Source of the DNA: UBA1447 sp002329225
GTDB taxonomy: Bacteria > Bacillota > Clostridia > Oscillospirales > Acutalibacteraceae
DNA length: 64,000 bases
Direction: 5' to 3'
NCBI GenBank assembly: GCA_050946835.1
Contig: JBMNVN010000006.1
Location: forward strand, 1 to 64,000
Below the pieces are notes generated by a model. The model was not told the origin of the DNA and did no database searches. It saw only the letters and a program-made list of their open reading frames with translations. A program made the translations under genes and the position numbers. Numbering within the stretch: position 1 is the stretch's first letter; every line of letters starts with the position of its first letter. Positions 57,090-64,000 of this stretch are shown piece by piece.

Positions 57090-57093
57090 GCAT
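57064..57093 (-). other. Possible 9-codon leader ORF upstream of pyrH
   Basis: An ATG at 57093 with AAGGAGG 4 nt upstream opens a 9-aa frame (MLYTGTQIK) ending in TAA at 57064. The SD overlaps the stop of the histidine phosphatase gene. It overlaps the predicted pyrH promoter, so it would be translated only on readthrough transcripts. It may be chance. Confidence 0.22.
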
Positions 57094-57102
57094 AACACCT
57101 CC

Positions 57103-57813
57103 TTATAAACTGAAACTCAGTTCCGGATTTACATCAAACAGATGAGATGTATCATTCATATATGCAAGGCGTAAGGAACCGTCTTTAAAGTATTTGACTT
57201 TTGTCAGTCCGGTATTCTCCTGGCAAAAATTAAAGCCTTTTTCGTTACCGAGACCTAAAGCGGCACGGATTAGATAAGTGTTAAAAGTGCCGTGGGCAAC
57301 AAGGAGTACATTTTCACCGGAGTAAAAACGCTCCCTTATAAAACTGATGCAGTCCTGTCCTCTGCGCAAAGTGGAATCGTTGCGTTGACTCTCGTCCTCG
57401 CCGTCCAAAACTGCACGTTCCTGAAAGGGTACAATAGTGTGATAGGTTCTTACAAAAGAATATTTTTCTTTAATTTGTTCCAACGAGTAACCCGGATAAT
57501 CCCAAGGCGTCCCCTTTTCTCTTAAATCTCCGAGCAAATCAACAGGGATTGTTCCGCCGGGCTGACGGGAAGCCGTTTCACAGGCGGTAGAAACCGCTCT
57601 TATTAAAGGACTTGAAAAAATTGCATTGAACCGCCTGACGCTCAGGCGTTCCCCCAACGCTTTTGCCTGTTCTTCTCCCAATGGTGTAAGCTGAGGATCG
57701 TGTTCCTGCTCCGGAGTCGGGGGTGACCTCCAAGGCCTTTCACTTTGGGGCAGATTCCCGTAGCTTTCCCCGTGGCGGGCAATATACAGTTGGAGAAAAT
57801 AATCGTCTGACAA
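57103..57813 (-). CDS. Histidine phosphatase (phosphoglycerate mutase-like) protein
   Basis: This 236-aa protein has the catalytic LYIARHGESYGN at residues 8-19, IFSSPLIRAVSTACE near 66 and the second His in VLLVAHGTFNTYLIRAAL near 168. It acts on a phosphomonoester that cannot be assigned; these enzymes include sugar phosphatases and cobalamin-pathway CobC. The gene is 21 bp downstream of the amidohydrolase gene and likely co-transcribed. Confidence 0.88.
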   Translation of the reverse strand: MSDDYFLQLYIARHGESYGNLPQSERPWRSPPTPEQEHDPQLTPLGEEQAKALGERLSVRRFNAIFSSPLIRAVSTACETASRQPGGTIPVDLLGDLREKGTPWDYPGYSLEQIKEKYSFVRTYHTIVPFQERAVLDGEDESQRNDSTLRRGQDCISFIRERFYSGENVLLVAHGTFNTYLIRAALGLGNEKGFNFCQENTGLTKVKYFKDGSLRLAYMNDTSHLFDVNPELSFSL

Positions 57814-57834
57814 TTCAATCCTCCGGGTAAGCCC

Positions 57835-59124
57835 TTATATCAACTCTAAAATATCGCCCGTTGACTTTTCGGCATGATAAATAACCTGCTCAATGTCCAG
57901 TGTAAAATATTCACCGTCTTTGTAGAGGACTTTTCCATCCGCCATGGTCAGGCAAACATCGCTTCCCTGCGCTGCAAAAGCCACATTATTGAGCATATCG
58001 TGAACGGGACGCATATGGGCAACATTGGTGTTCAGAACTATAAGATCCGCAGCGGCTCCCTTTTTGATAAATCCGCAATTTTCACGGCCCTGCGATTTTG
58101 CGCCGTTGACAGTGGCACATTTTATAGCCTGTTTAGGCGTAATGGCGGCAGGGTCGGAGGACGTACATTTATATAAAACACAGAAAGTATGTAAATCTTT
58201 AAACAGATTTAAATTGTTGTTACTGGAGGCTCCGTCAGTCCCAAGCGCAACATTTATACCCATTTCCAACATCTTTGTTACATTGGCAAAGCCGCTGGCG
58301 AGTTTTAAGTTGCTTACGGGACAAGCGGCAACAGTGGCTCCCGCTTCAAGAAGAATCTCAAAATCCTCATCTTCCAACCAAACACAATGCGCCGCAGTTA
58401 CGGGAGAATCAAAGATTCCCAAATCCCTAAAATACCTTGCCGGAGTTTTGCCGTGACGGACCTTGCAGTCTTCATGCTCACTTTTTGTTTCGGACAGGTG
58501 AATGTGAATTCGCACATCTTCAGCAGCAGCATGTTCCGCCACAGCTGCAACAATGCGCGGAGTTGAGGTGTATTCGCCGTGAATGCATAAATCCAACTTA
58601 AATCTGCCGTCTCCGGCATTGTGAAGGCGTTCCAATAACTTCTTTGACTCTTTTGCATTCCTAAGAGAGCCATACTCACATTCATCCTGAAAACAAGTAA
58701 TACCGTAACTGAAATTACACTTAACACCCGTTTCCAGCACTGCTCGGGCAACTTCATCCCCCATATAATACATATCTGTAAAAGAGATGGTGCCGAAACG
58801 AATCATTTCAGCAATGGCAAGCATAGTACCGTTATAAATATCGTTTGCGTTCAGTTTTGCTTCAAAGGGAAATACCATCTCGTGCAGCCAGTCGTGTAGA
58901 GACAGATTTTCCGCATAGCCCCGAAGAAGCGTCATGGGGGAGTGTGTGTGGGCATTGTAAAGAGCGGGCATCAGCAACTTCCCTTTACCGTAATACTCTT
59001 CACCGTAGTCTTTGTCCGGTTTTTCGCTGCCGATATAATCGATAATACCCCCGGATATTCCGACATACTGCTCCGGTTTGTGCGTAAGATTTTCGTCCAA
59101 GAGATCAATTTTACAAAATAGCAC
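57835..59124 (-). CDS. mtaD: Amidohydrolase, MTA/SAH deaminase family
   Basis: This 429-aa TIM-barrel metal-dependent deaminase has the metal site YNAHTHSPMTLLRGYAE near residues 57-73, FGTISFTDMYYMG near 110, IHGEYTSTPR near 183, IHIHLSETKSEHEDC near 208-222, TAAHCVWLED near 245 and the catalytic LGTDGASSNNNLN near 292-304. This pattern fits 5'-methylthioadenosine/S-adenosylhomocysteine deaminases or related TRZ/ATZ hydrolases. It is followed by the histidine phosphatase gene, so nucleoside salvage linked to SAM recycling is plausible. Confidence 0.85.
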   Translation of the reverse strand: MLFCKIDLLDENLTHKPEQYVGISGGIIDYIGSEKPDKDYGEEYYGKGKLLMPALYNAHTHSPMTLLRGYAENLSLHDWLHEMVFPFEAKLNANDIYNGTMLAIAEMIRFGTISFTDMYYMGDEVARAVLETGVKCNFSYGITCFQDECEYGSLRNAKESKKLLERLHNAGDGRFKLDLCIHGEYTSTPRIVAAVAEHAAAEDVRIHIHLSETKSEHEDCKVRHGKTPARYFRDLGIFDSPVTAAHCVWLEDEDFEILLEAGATVAACPVSNLKLASGFANVTKMLEMGINVALGTDGASSNNNLNLFKDLHTFCVLYKCTSSDPAAITPKQAIKCATVNGAKSQGRENCGFIKKGAAADLIVLNTNVAHMRPVHDMLNNVAFAAQGSDVCLTMADGKVLYKDGEYFTLDIEQVIYHAEKSTGDILELI

Positions 59125-59153
59125 CGTTTAACACCTCCGGTTTTGTTTTTTGT

Positions 59154-59870
59154 CTAAAACAATGCTGCAGAATTTTTGTCCAACATTAAAGTCCAGTCCG
59201 GGTGTGTTTTTAATATCGTAGCGGGCACTCGGTTGGTAACTTCATTGTTCAGTGTATCAGAAACTGCCTTCGCCTTAACTGAATGAGGCACGCAGGAGAT
59301 AATTTTTTTACACTGCATAATTTGGTGAACGGACATGGTTACGGCCTGTTTCGGCACATCATCCACTGTGGCAAACCAGCCCTCTCCCACCTGCTGTCGT
59401 TTGCAGGCATCATCCAATTCCACCAAAATATAGGGTTCCGTTGTATCAAAGTCGGCAGGCGGGTCATTAAAAGCGATATGTGCATTCTCTCCGATACCGA
59501 TAAGCCCCAAATCCACCGGTTTTTCCAGCAGTTTTGCTGAAATCTCCTTAATATTCTCTTCAGTTCCTTCAACAAAATTAACCGATTTAAGTTGAACCTT
59601 CGAAACGAAGCGCTCTTTAAGGTATTTTCTGAAACTGGCCGGATGACTTTCCGGCAAGCCGAAGTATTCATCAAGATGAAACATTTCGACCCGGCTCCAG
59701 TCGATATCGGAAGCAATTAACGCATTGAAGGTTTCAAACTGGGAAGCTCCCGTTGACACCACAATTCGGGCTTCACCATTGTTTTTAATCAGGTCATTCA
59801 GATACTCCGCCGCAATATCTGCAGCCCTTTTTCCCAATTCTTCAGCAGTATTACTCACAATCACTTTCAT
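59154..59870 (-). CDS. nagB: Glucosamine-6-phosphate deaminase
   Basis: This 238-aa enzyme converts glucosamine-6-phosphate to fructose-6-phosphate and ammonia. NagB/6-phosphogluconolactonase marks are IVVSTGASQFETFNAL near 35, VEMFHLDEYFGLPESHPASF near 61-80 and DLGLIGIGENAHIAFNDPPADF near 117-138, with the catalytic Asp and His. The ATG at 59870 is chosen because AGGAG lies 8 nt upstream. It overlaps bioY by 20 bp. It would act downstream of the GH89/GH29-type glycan degradation. Confidence 0.93.
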   Translation of the reverse strand: MKVIVSNTAEELGKRAADIAAEYLNDLIKNNGEARIVVSTGASQFETFNALIASDIDWSRVEMFHLDEYFGLPESHPASFRKYLKERFVSKVQLKSVNFVEGTEENIKEISAKLLEKPVDLGLIGIGENAHIAFNDPPADFDTTEPYILVELDDACKRQQVGEGWFATVDDVPKQAVTMSVHQIMQCKKIISCVPHSVKAKAVSDTLNNEVTNRVPATILKTHPDWTLMLDKNSAALF

Positions 59871-60450
59871 TATGACTTCTCCTGTTAATAAGATATTGTT
59901 GTGCTGGGGGTCTAAGCCTCCGTGCAAGCATGATGCAACCCGCACTCATAACTAAATCGGTCGGGAATGTAATTAGAAAACCGTTTGAGATAATATACCA
60001 GACACCGACCGCTTCTTTTATATAGAAACGTTTAATCAGGTAAAGATAGAGGACTCCAATAAAATAAACAATCGCCAAACCGGTGAAAGCCGCAAGAATA
60101 TAGACCTTTGTGCTAAGCACTTTGCGGGTTTCCGTTATTTTTCCTACCGCAAAAGAAGCAAAAACAAAGCCAATCAGATATCCGAAGGTCGGTTGAAAAA
60201 TATAGGCTATTCCGCCGCCGCGAGCAAAAACCGGCAATCCCAATAATCCCAAAAAAATATAAGCAGAAGCGGAAACGGCAGCTAAGCGACTGCCCAAGAG
60301 GAAGCCGGCTAAAAGCACTATCTGTAATTGCAGGGTAACGGGTACGGCAAAGAAGTCCAGTCTGATATAGGCACCGGCAATTATCAGGCCGGTGAAGATC
60401 GCACAAAAAACCGCCGGAAGAGCATGTATCGGCCTTTTTTCTTCTTTCAA
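59851..60450 (-). CDS. bioY: BioY-family biotin transporter S component
   Basis: This 199-aa membrane protein has about six segments. The family motif is PVTLQLQIVLLAGFLLGSRLAAVS near residues 37-60, followed by GLPVFARGGGIAYIFQPTFGYLIGF near 72-96, where conserved residues bind biotin. It serves as the substrate-binding unit of an ECF transporter whose EcfAT modules lie elsewhere, or it may work alone. It is followed by nagB with a 20-bp overlap, suggesting co-translation. Confidence 0.92.
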   Translation of the reverse strand: MKEEKRPIHALPAVFCAIFTGLIIAGAYIRLDFFAVPVTLQLQIVLLAGFLLGSRLAAVSASAYIFLGLLGLPVFARGGGIAYIFQPTFGYLIGFVFASFAVGKITETRKVLSTKVYILAAFTGLAIVYFIGVLYLYLIKRFYIKEAVGVWYIISNGFLITFPTDLVMSAGCIMLARRLRPPAQQYLINRRSHNESDCE

Positions 60451-60460
60451 GCGAAAAGTC

Positions 60461-61534
60461 CTATCTGTCCGCTAAAATTACTTCTTTGCCGGTTTCGGCA
60501 GATTCGTAAACAGCGGAAAGAATCTTAATCATATTGACGCCCTGTTCCGGGACAAAAAGCGGTTGAGTCCCCTTCATAACTACATCCAGGAAGTGTTCGA
60601 TATTCTTTTTGTGACCGTTAACCCGTTTAAGGATGGGGCTGTCATCAGTTAGTTCACCTTTTTTATCTTCACCGAAAATATCCAAATACCCGTTTCTCCA
60701 GCTAAGCCCGGCCTTAGTGCCGCGGAGTTCCACAAAATTTGTCTCTTGCTCAATATTGGAAGCCCAGCTGAACTCAATCTGTAAGCAAGCGCCGTTATCA
60801 AAGCGGATAAAACCCATCGCTAAATCTTCCACATCAAAAATTCCGTCCTCAACTTTATCACCAAAGGCGGAATGTATCGAGTCACTTGTTTCGGAGTCGG
60901 CAAACTTTGTATATGTACAACCTGAAACGGCCACGGGAACCGGATTACCCATCAACCACATTGCCAGATCAATCATATGTACACCTAAGTCAATTAGCGG
61001 ACCGCCTCCGGACAGTTCTTTTGTTGTAAACCAACCGCCTTTGCCCGGGATACCCCGACGGCGAATCCAACCGCAACGGCCGGCATAAATTTCACCGACT
61101 TTGCCCGCATCTATCATTTTCTTGGCATAAACCGAAGGTGCTGCAAACCTGTTGTTGCGCATGACCATTAGCACTTTACCCGTTTCTTCGGCAGCTTTTT
61201 TCATTTTCAGAGCTTCTTCAGGGCTAACGGCATCCGGCTTTTCACAAAACACATGTTTGCCTGCTTTAAGAGCCGCTATGGCGATTTTGGAATGCCAATA
61301 GTTAGGGGTACAGATATCTACGGCATCAACGTTTTCGTCGGCAAGCAAGTCGTTAAAATCGGTATAAGTTTTTGCCTTTGAAGAATAGTTTTTCTTCCCT
61401 TTCAATGCGCGCTCTTCAATAATATCGCAGAAAGCGGTTATCTGAGCTTTTTTTGAGTTAGCCTTGTAAGCCGGCGCATGAACACCCAGTCCCATTCCTC
61501 CACAGCCGATGATTCCTACACGTAATCTATCCAT
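60461..61534 (-). CDS. Gfo/Idh/MocA-family oxidoreductase
   Basis: This 357-aa NAD(P)-dependent sugar oxidoreductase has a Rossmann N-terminus (RVGIIGCGGMGLGVHAPAYKA), the EKPDA motif near residue 93 (GKHVFCEKPDAVS) and the catalytic region GGGPLIDLGVHMIDLAMWLMG near 173-193. The substrate is probably a sugar or inositol derivative but cannot be named. It is divergent from the GH89-like gene and heads the unit with bioY and nagB, so amino-sugar metabolism is a reasonable guess. Confidence 0.88.
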   Translation of the reverse strand: MDRLRVGIIGCGGMGLGVHAPAYKANSKKAQITAFCDIIEERALKGKKNYSSKAKTYTDFNDLLADENVDAVDICTPNYWHSKIAIAALKAGKHVFCEKPDAVSPEEALKMKKAAEETGKVLMVMRNNRFAAPSVYAKKMIDAGKVGEIYAGRCGWIRRRGIPGKGGWFTTKELSGGGPLIDLGVHMIDLAMWLMGNPVPVAVSGCTYTKFADSETSDSIHSAFGDKVEDGIFDVEDLAMGFIRFDNGACLQIEFSWASNIEQETNFVELRGTKAGLSWRNGYLDIFGEDKKGELTDDSPILKRVNGHKKNIEHFLDVVMKGTQPLFVPEQGVNMIKILSAVYESAETGKEVILADR

Positions 61535-61563
61535 ACTAATTCTCCTTTTCTATATTTGTTGTA

Positions 61564-61592
61564 ATTATACCACAGTAAAGTTGTTATTAAAA
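61564..61592 (-). promoter_or_regulatory. Promoter of the oxidoreductase-bioY-nagB unit
   Basis: On the minus strand TTTTAA, a 17-bp spacer and a perfect TATAAT lie about 30 bp upstream of the start codon. AAGGAG precedes the ATG. Confidence 0.6.
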
Positions 61593-61625
61593 CAGGTTTC
61601 CCTTCTTTTCTGTTTTTTCTGTTGC

Positions 61626-61654
61626 TTGTGCCTCGGGAACATTTTTGTTATACT
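61626..61654 (+). promoter_or_regulatory. Weak promoter candidate for the GH89-like gene
   Basis: TTGTGC, a 17-bp spacer and TATACT. The -35 box is poor. The region between the two divergent genes is 195 bp. Confidence 0.4.
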
Positions 61655-61729
61655 TATGAAAATTCAGGCAAAAAGTATTGTTTTTAACTTGATTTAATAA
61701 TTCAAGATAGATAGGAAAGGATTTGCTCA

Positions 61730-63844
61730 ATGGTCCACTCATTGATTAAAAGGAATACACCCGCCATAGCCATGATGTTCCGAACGGAAATGATACCTTC
61801 ACAAGACGGTTTAAACTGTTATGAAATTGAGTCAAAAGACGGTAAAATAGTGCTCAGAGGCGATTGTACAATCAGCCTTGCAATGGCTTATTACCGATAT
61901 TTAAAAGATTATTGCAGTGCGTTTTTTTCAATATGCGGCACTGACACGATGCAAATATCCGAGGCACCTTTGCCCGTTGACAAAATTCGTATGGTTATTC
62001 CGCAGAAGAAACGCCTCTTTATGACCGGTGCAACCATTTCATATTCCGCCTGGTGGTGGGATTGGCCTGAGTGGGAATGCTTAATTGATTGGATGGCTAT
62101 GAACGGTATAAACATGCCGCTTTGTTCTGTTGGCAGCGAAGCGGTTTGGTTTCATACCCTTGTAGGTTTGGGATACAAACCCGCAGAGGCTCTTCAATTT
62201 CTATCCGGTCCGGCATATTGGGCAAATCAGCTAACCGGGAATCTTGACAGTTATCTTCCCCTCACGGACGAGGAATATATAGCTAAACGCCTTGAACTTG
62301 GAAAGAAAATTTTTAATCGTCAGGTCGAGTTGGGAATGACACCGATATTACAGGGTTTTTCCGGCCATGTTCCCCGTTCGGCTCTCAGATACTTAAAAAA
62401 GGTTCGTCTGCATTACAATCCTTCCTGGAAAAACTTTTCAGCCACTTACAGCATAGACCCCTCTGATCCCTACTTCAAAAAGGTCGGGAAAACCTTTTTA
62501 GATAATCAACTCAATCTTATCGGCTCCGGTCACTACTACGCCTGCGATCCGCCGTTTCGAAATCAATTTTCCTCAAAGAGCGAAAGATACTTGTATAACC
62601 TCGGGCTGGCGATAAACCGTATGTTTGAAGACTTTGACAAGGACGCAGTCTGGGTTATTTCCGGGGATTCCCTGAATAAAAGCCTTATCGGTGCCGTGCC
62701 AAAAGAAAAACTTCTGATACTCGACGCATCCGGAGACGGACACATAGATACGGATTTTTATTGGGGGCATAGCTTTGTTTTAGGTAACCGGGGGAATACT
62801 GCAGGCCGTACTACCCTTCACGGAGATATAAGAGGACTTGCGGAAAATCCTTATAAAAAGTTGAGCGAGGCTTGTGATAACCTTGTCGGAACCGGTCTTT
62901 TCCCTGAAAGTTTTGAGCAGAACCCGCTCTATTTTAATTTAGCCTCGGATATGCTCACAGCCGAAGCCGAAATAGCCCTTGACAATTGGCTTGAGGACTA
63001 TGCAAAACGCCGCTATAAAAGCGAAAAAGAAGACCTTGTCAAGGCACTTTTTGCCCTTCGGGACAGCTGTTATTCCCCACTTTGCACGGGACCGGAAACG
63101 GGTTCAATCATCTGCGCGCGGCCCTCAACCGAACTGAACCATACCGCTCCGGGGGATACTTTGGAGTTGCGCTATGATAACAAAGACCTGTTTTATGCGG
63201 CGGATATGATGCTCTGCGCCGAAAACACTGAAAGTGATGCTCTTTCACACGACATTTGCGACCTTACAAGGCAGGTTTTAAGCAACTATGCACGCACTCT
63301 ATATAAAGATGCCATGAATGCTTATAAATTAAAGGAACCCGGTAATTTTGAAATTGCTTCCAATGCTTTTTTGCGGCTTTGTGAAGATTTGGAAGCCCTG
63401 CTTCAAACCAGGGAAGATACGACGCTTCTTTACCGGCTAAAGGGTGTATCCGCAGCTGCCTGCACCGACAACGAGAAACTCAACTTTGAGATAAACTTAC
63501 TAAACTTGCACACTCTTTGGGGGCCGGTAAATAATTCCGTTTTATATGACAATGCGTGGCGGGAATGGGGAGGAATGGTTGAATCCTTTTACGGCGGACG
63601 CTGGCGAATGTTTTTTGAGCTTTTAGCGCAAAACTTCGGCGCATTCAGACGACTTTCCACAGTTACGAAAAAGCAGATTGACGGCAGAAATGCGGTAAAC
63701 GGCAGCGGATTTTATAAGAATATGGAAAGCTTTGAGAAAAAGTGGATTTCTTCCTGTGCGCCCGACCCCGTTTCAGAGGAAAACACACTAACTGTTGCAC
63801 GTCGGCTTTTAAATAAATACAGAAGGGCCATAACCGGAGAATAA
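61730..63844 (+). CDS. Divergent alpha-N-acetylglucosaminidase-like protein (GH89)
   Basis: This 704-aa protein is recognisable as GH89/NAGLU by SYSAWWWDWPEWECLIDWMA near residues 104-123, MNGINMP near 124, GMTPILQGFSGHVPRSALR near 203-221 and GTGLFPESFEQNPLYFN near 388-404. The last holds the equivalent of the nucleophile Glu (in PES). The other catalytic Glu of the family normally lies in a D-x-F-x-E-x-x-PP segment. Here the aligned stretch near 264-274 is YYACDPPFRNQ and has no Glu. The protein has no signal peptide, so it would be cytoplasmic. It may be inactive, have a changed substrate, or use another residue. Confidence 0.85.
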   Translation: MVHSLIKRNTPAIAMMFRTEMIPSQDGLNCYEIESKDGKIVLRGDCTISLAMAYYRYLKDYCSAFFSICGTDTMQISEAPLPVDKIRMVIPQKKRLFMTGATISYSAWWWDWPEWECLIDWMAMNGINMPLCSVGSEAVWFHTLVGLGYKPAEALQFLSGPAYWANQLTGNLDSYLPLTDEEYIAKRLELGKKIFNRQVELGMTPILQGFSGHVPRSALRYLKKVRLHYNPSWKNFSATYSIDPSDPYFKKVGKTFLDNQLNLIGSGHYYACDPPFRNQFSSKSERYLYNLGLAINRMFEDFDKDAVWVISGDSLNKSLIGAVPKEKLLILDASGDGHIDTDFYWGHSFVLGNRGNTAGRTTLHGDIRGLAENPYKKLSEACDNLVGTGLFPESFEQNPLYFNLASDMLTAEAEIALDNWLEDYAKRRYKSEKEDLVKALFALRDSCYSPLCTGPETGSIICARPSTELNHTAPGDTLELRYDNKDLFYAADMMLCAENTESDALSHDICDLTRQVLSNYARTLYKDAMNAYKLKEPGNFEIASNAFLRLCEDLEALLQTREDTTLLYRLKGVSAAACTDNEKLNFEINLLNLHTLWGPVNNSVLYDNAWREWGGMVESFYGGRWRMFFELLAQNFGAFRRLSTVTKKQIDGRNAVNGSGFYKNMESFEKKWISSCAPDPVSEENTLTVARRLLNKYRRAITGE

Positions 63845-63857
63845 GACTTTCATAGAA

Positions 63858-63894
63858 AAAGAGCACCCGCATTTTTGTGCGGGTGCTCTTTTTG
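63858..63894. terminator. Bidirectional rho-independent terminator
   Basis: AAAGAGCACCCGCA pairs with TGCGGGTGCTCTTT (about 14 bp, 7-nt loop) and is followed by TTT on the plus side, with A/T-rich sequence on the minus side. It separates the convergent GH89-like and DUF6273-like genes. Confidence 0.9.
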
Positions 63895-63920
63895 AATTGT
63901 TTGAGCTGTTTAACCAAGAA

Positions 63921-64000
63921 CTAACGCTTTACCCAAATTGCGGGACGAATTCCGAATCCCTCGTTATCTACGAAACAGGTATTATAAATCTTTCCGTCAT
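63921..64000 (-). CDS. DUF6273-like protein, C-terminal end (truncated by window edge)
   Basis: Only 25 codons are visible on the minus strand, ending DGKIYNTCFVDNEGFGIRPA and IWVKR before TAG at 63921. The G-x-RPA-x-W-x-K/R ending is typical of DUF6273 domains in Clostridia, which are often extracellular parts of larger proteins. The rest lies off the window. Confidence 0.6.
   Translation of the reverse strand, partial: DGKIYNTCFVDNEGFGIRPAIWVKR

Noticed and set aside
1..64000. CRISPR array, rRNA or tRNA genes
   Set aside because: No regularly spaced repeats and no recognisable tRNA or rRNA sequence was seen when reading both strands by eye; a tRNA scan was not run.

Overview
The window looks like a chromosome segment of an anaerobic, Gram-positive Clostridia-type Bacillota, probably an uncultured gut or fermentative species. 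The evidence is a PolC-type replicative polymerase, the Firmicutes-type pyrH-frr-uppS-cdsA-dxr-rseP-ispG-polC block, hisZ in the his operon, strong AGGAGG ribosome binding sites, an indolepyruvate:ferredoxin oxidoreductase operon and glycan-directed enzymes (GH29, GH89, NagB). No rRNA, tRNA or CRISPR array was found.

Region 1 (1 to about 14,310) is one end of an integrated mobile element (prophage or ICE) that continues off the left edge. Its minus-strand replication module runs, in transcription order, from a sigma-70-region-4-like protein through a 67-aa protein, SNF2 helicase, coiled-coil protein, Cys-rich protein, family A DNA polymerase and DUF4406-like protein to a truncated AEP primase. 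A CGNR zinc-finger gene on the plus strand follows. Next is a LlaJI/BsuMI-type restriction-modification operon: XRE controller, two C5-cytosine methyltransferases, an unknown 261-aa protein, an McrB-like AAA+ NTPase and a LlaJI-type PD-(D/E)xK nuclease split by a -1 shift at an A7 slippery tract. The element appears to end inside the 5' part of a SAM-dependent methyltransferase gene, of which only 47 codons remain next to the TrpR-family gene yerC.

Region 2 (14.4-24.5 kb, minus strand) holds the yerC/hisR-like regulator, an unidentified multispanning membrane protein, a thioredoxin reductase-like enzyme, a GH29 alpha-L-fucosidase, the iorA-iorB-paaK-ACT operon, an AbrB-like regulator and a sugar nucleotidyltransferase. 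Region 3 (24.8-35 kb, plus strand) holds a DegT aminotransferase, an amino-acid ABC transporter whose binding protein appears circularly permuted, a five-gene SPFH/zinc-ribbon/TPM membrane cluster and a lipoprotein.

Region 4 (35.1-47.2 kb, minus strand) holds glycerate kinase, a small secreted dockerin-like protein, an M20/PM20D1-like peptidase, a frameshifted DUF6320-like protein, a condensation-type acyltransferase and the operon hisZGDCBAIE, which lacks hisH and hisF. A shared near-palindrome at the yerC and hisZ promoters suggests that the TrpR-family protein regulates histidine synthesis. Region 5 (47.3-57.1 kb, minus strand) is the essential pyrH-to-polC block; this PolC lacks the usual inserted exonuclease domain. 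Region 6 (57.1-64 kb) holds a histidine phosphatase, an MTA/SAH deaminase-like enzyme, nagB, bioY, a Gfo/Idh/MocA oxidoreductase, a divergent GH89 protein and the C-terminus of a DUF6273-like protein.
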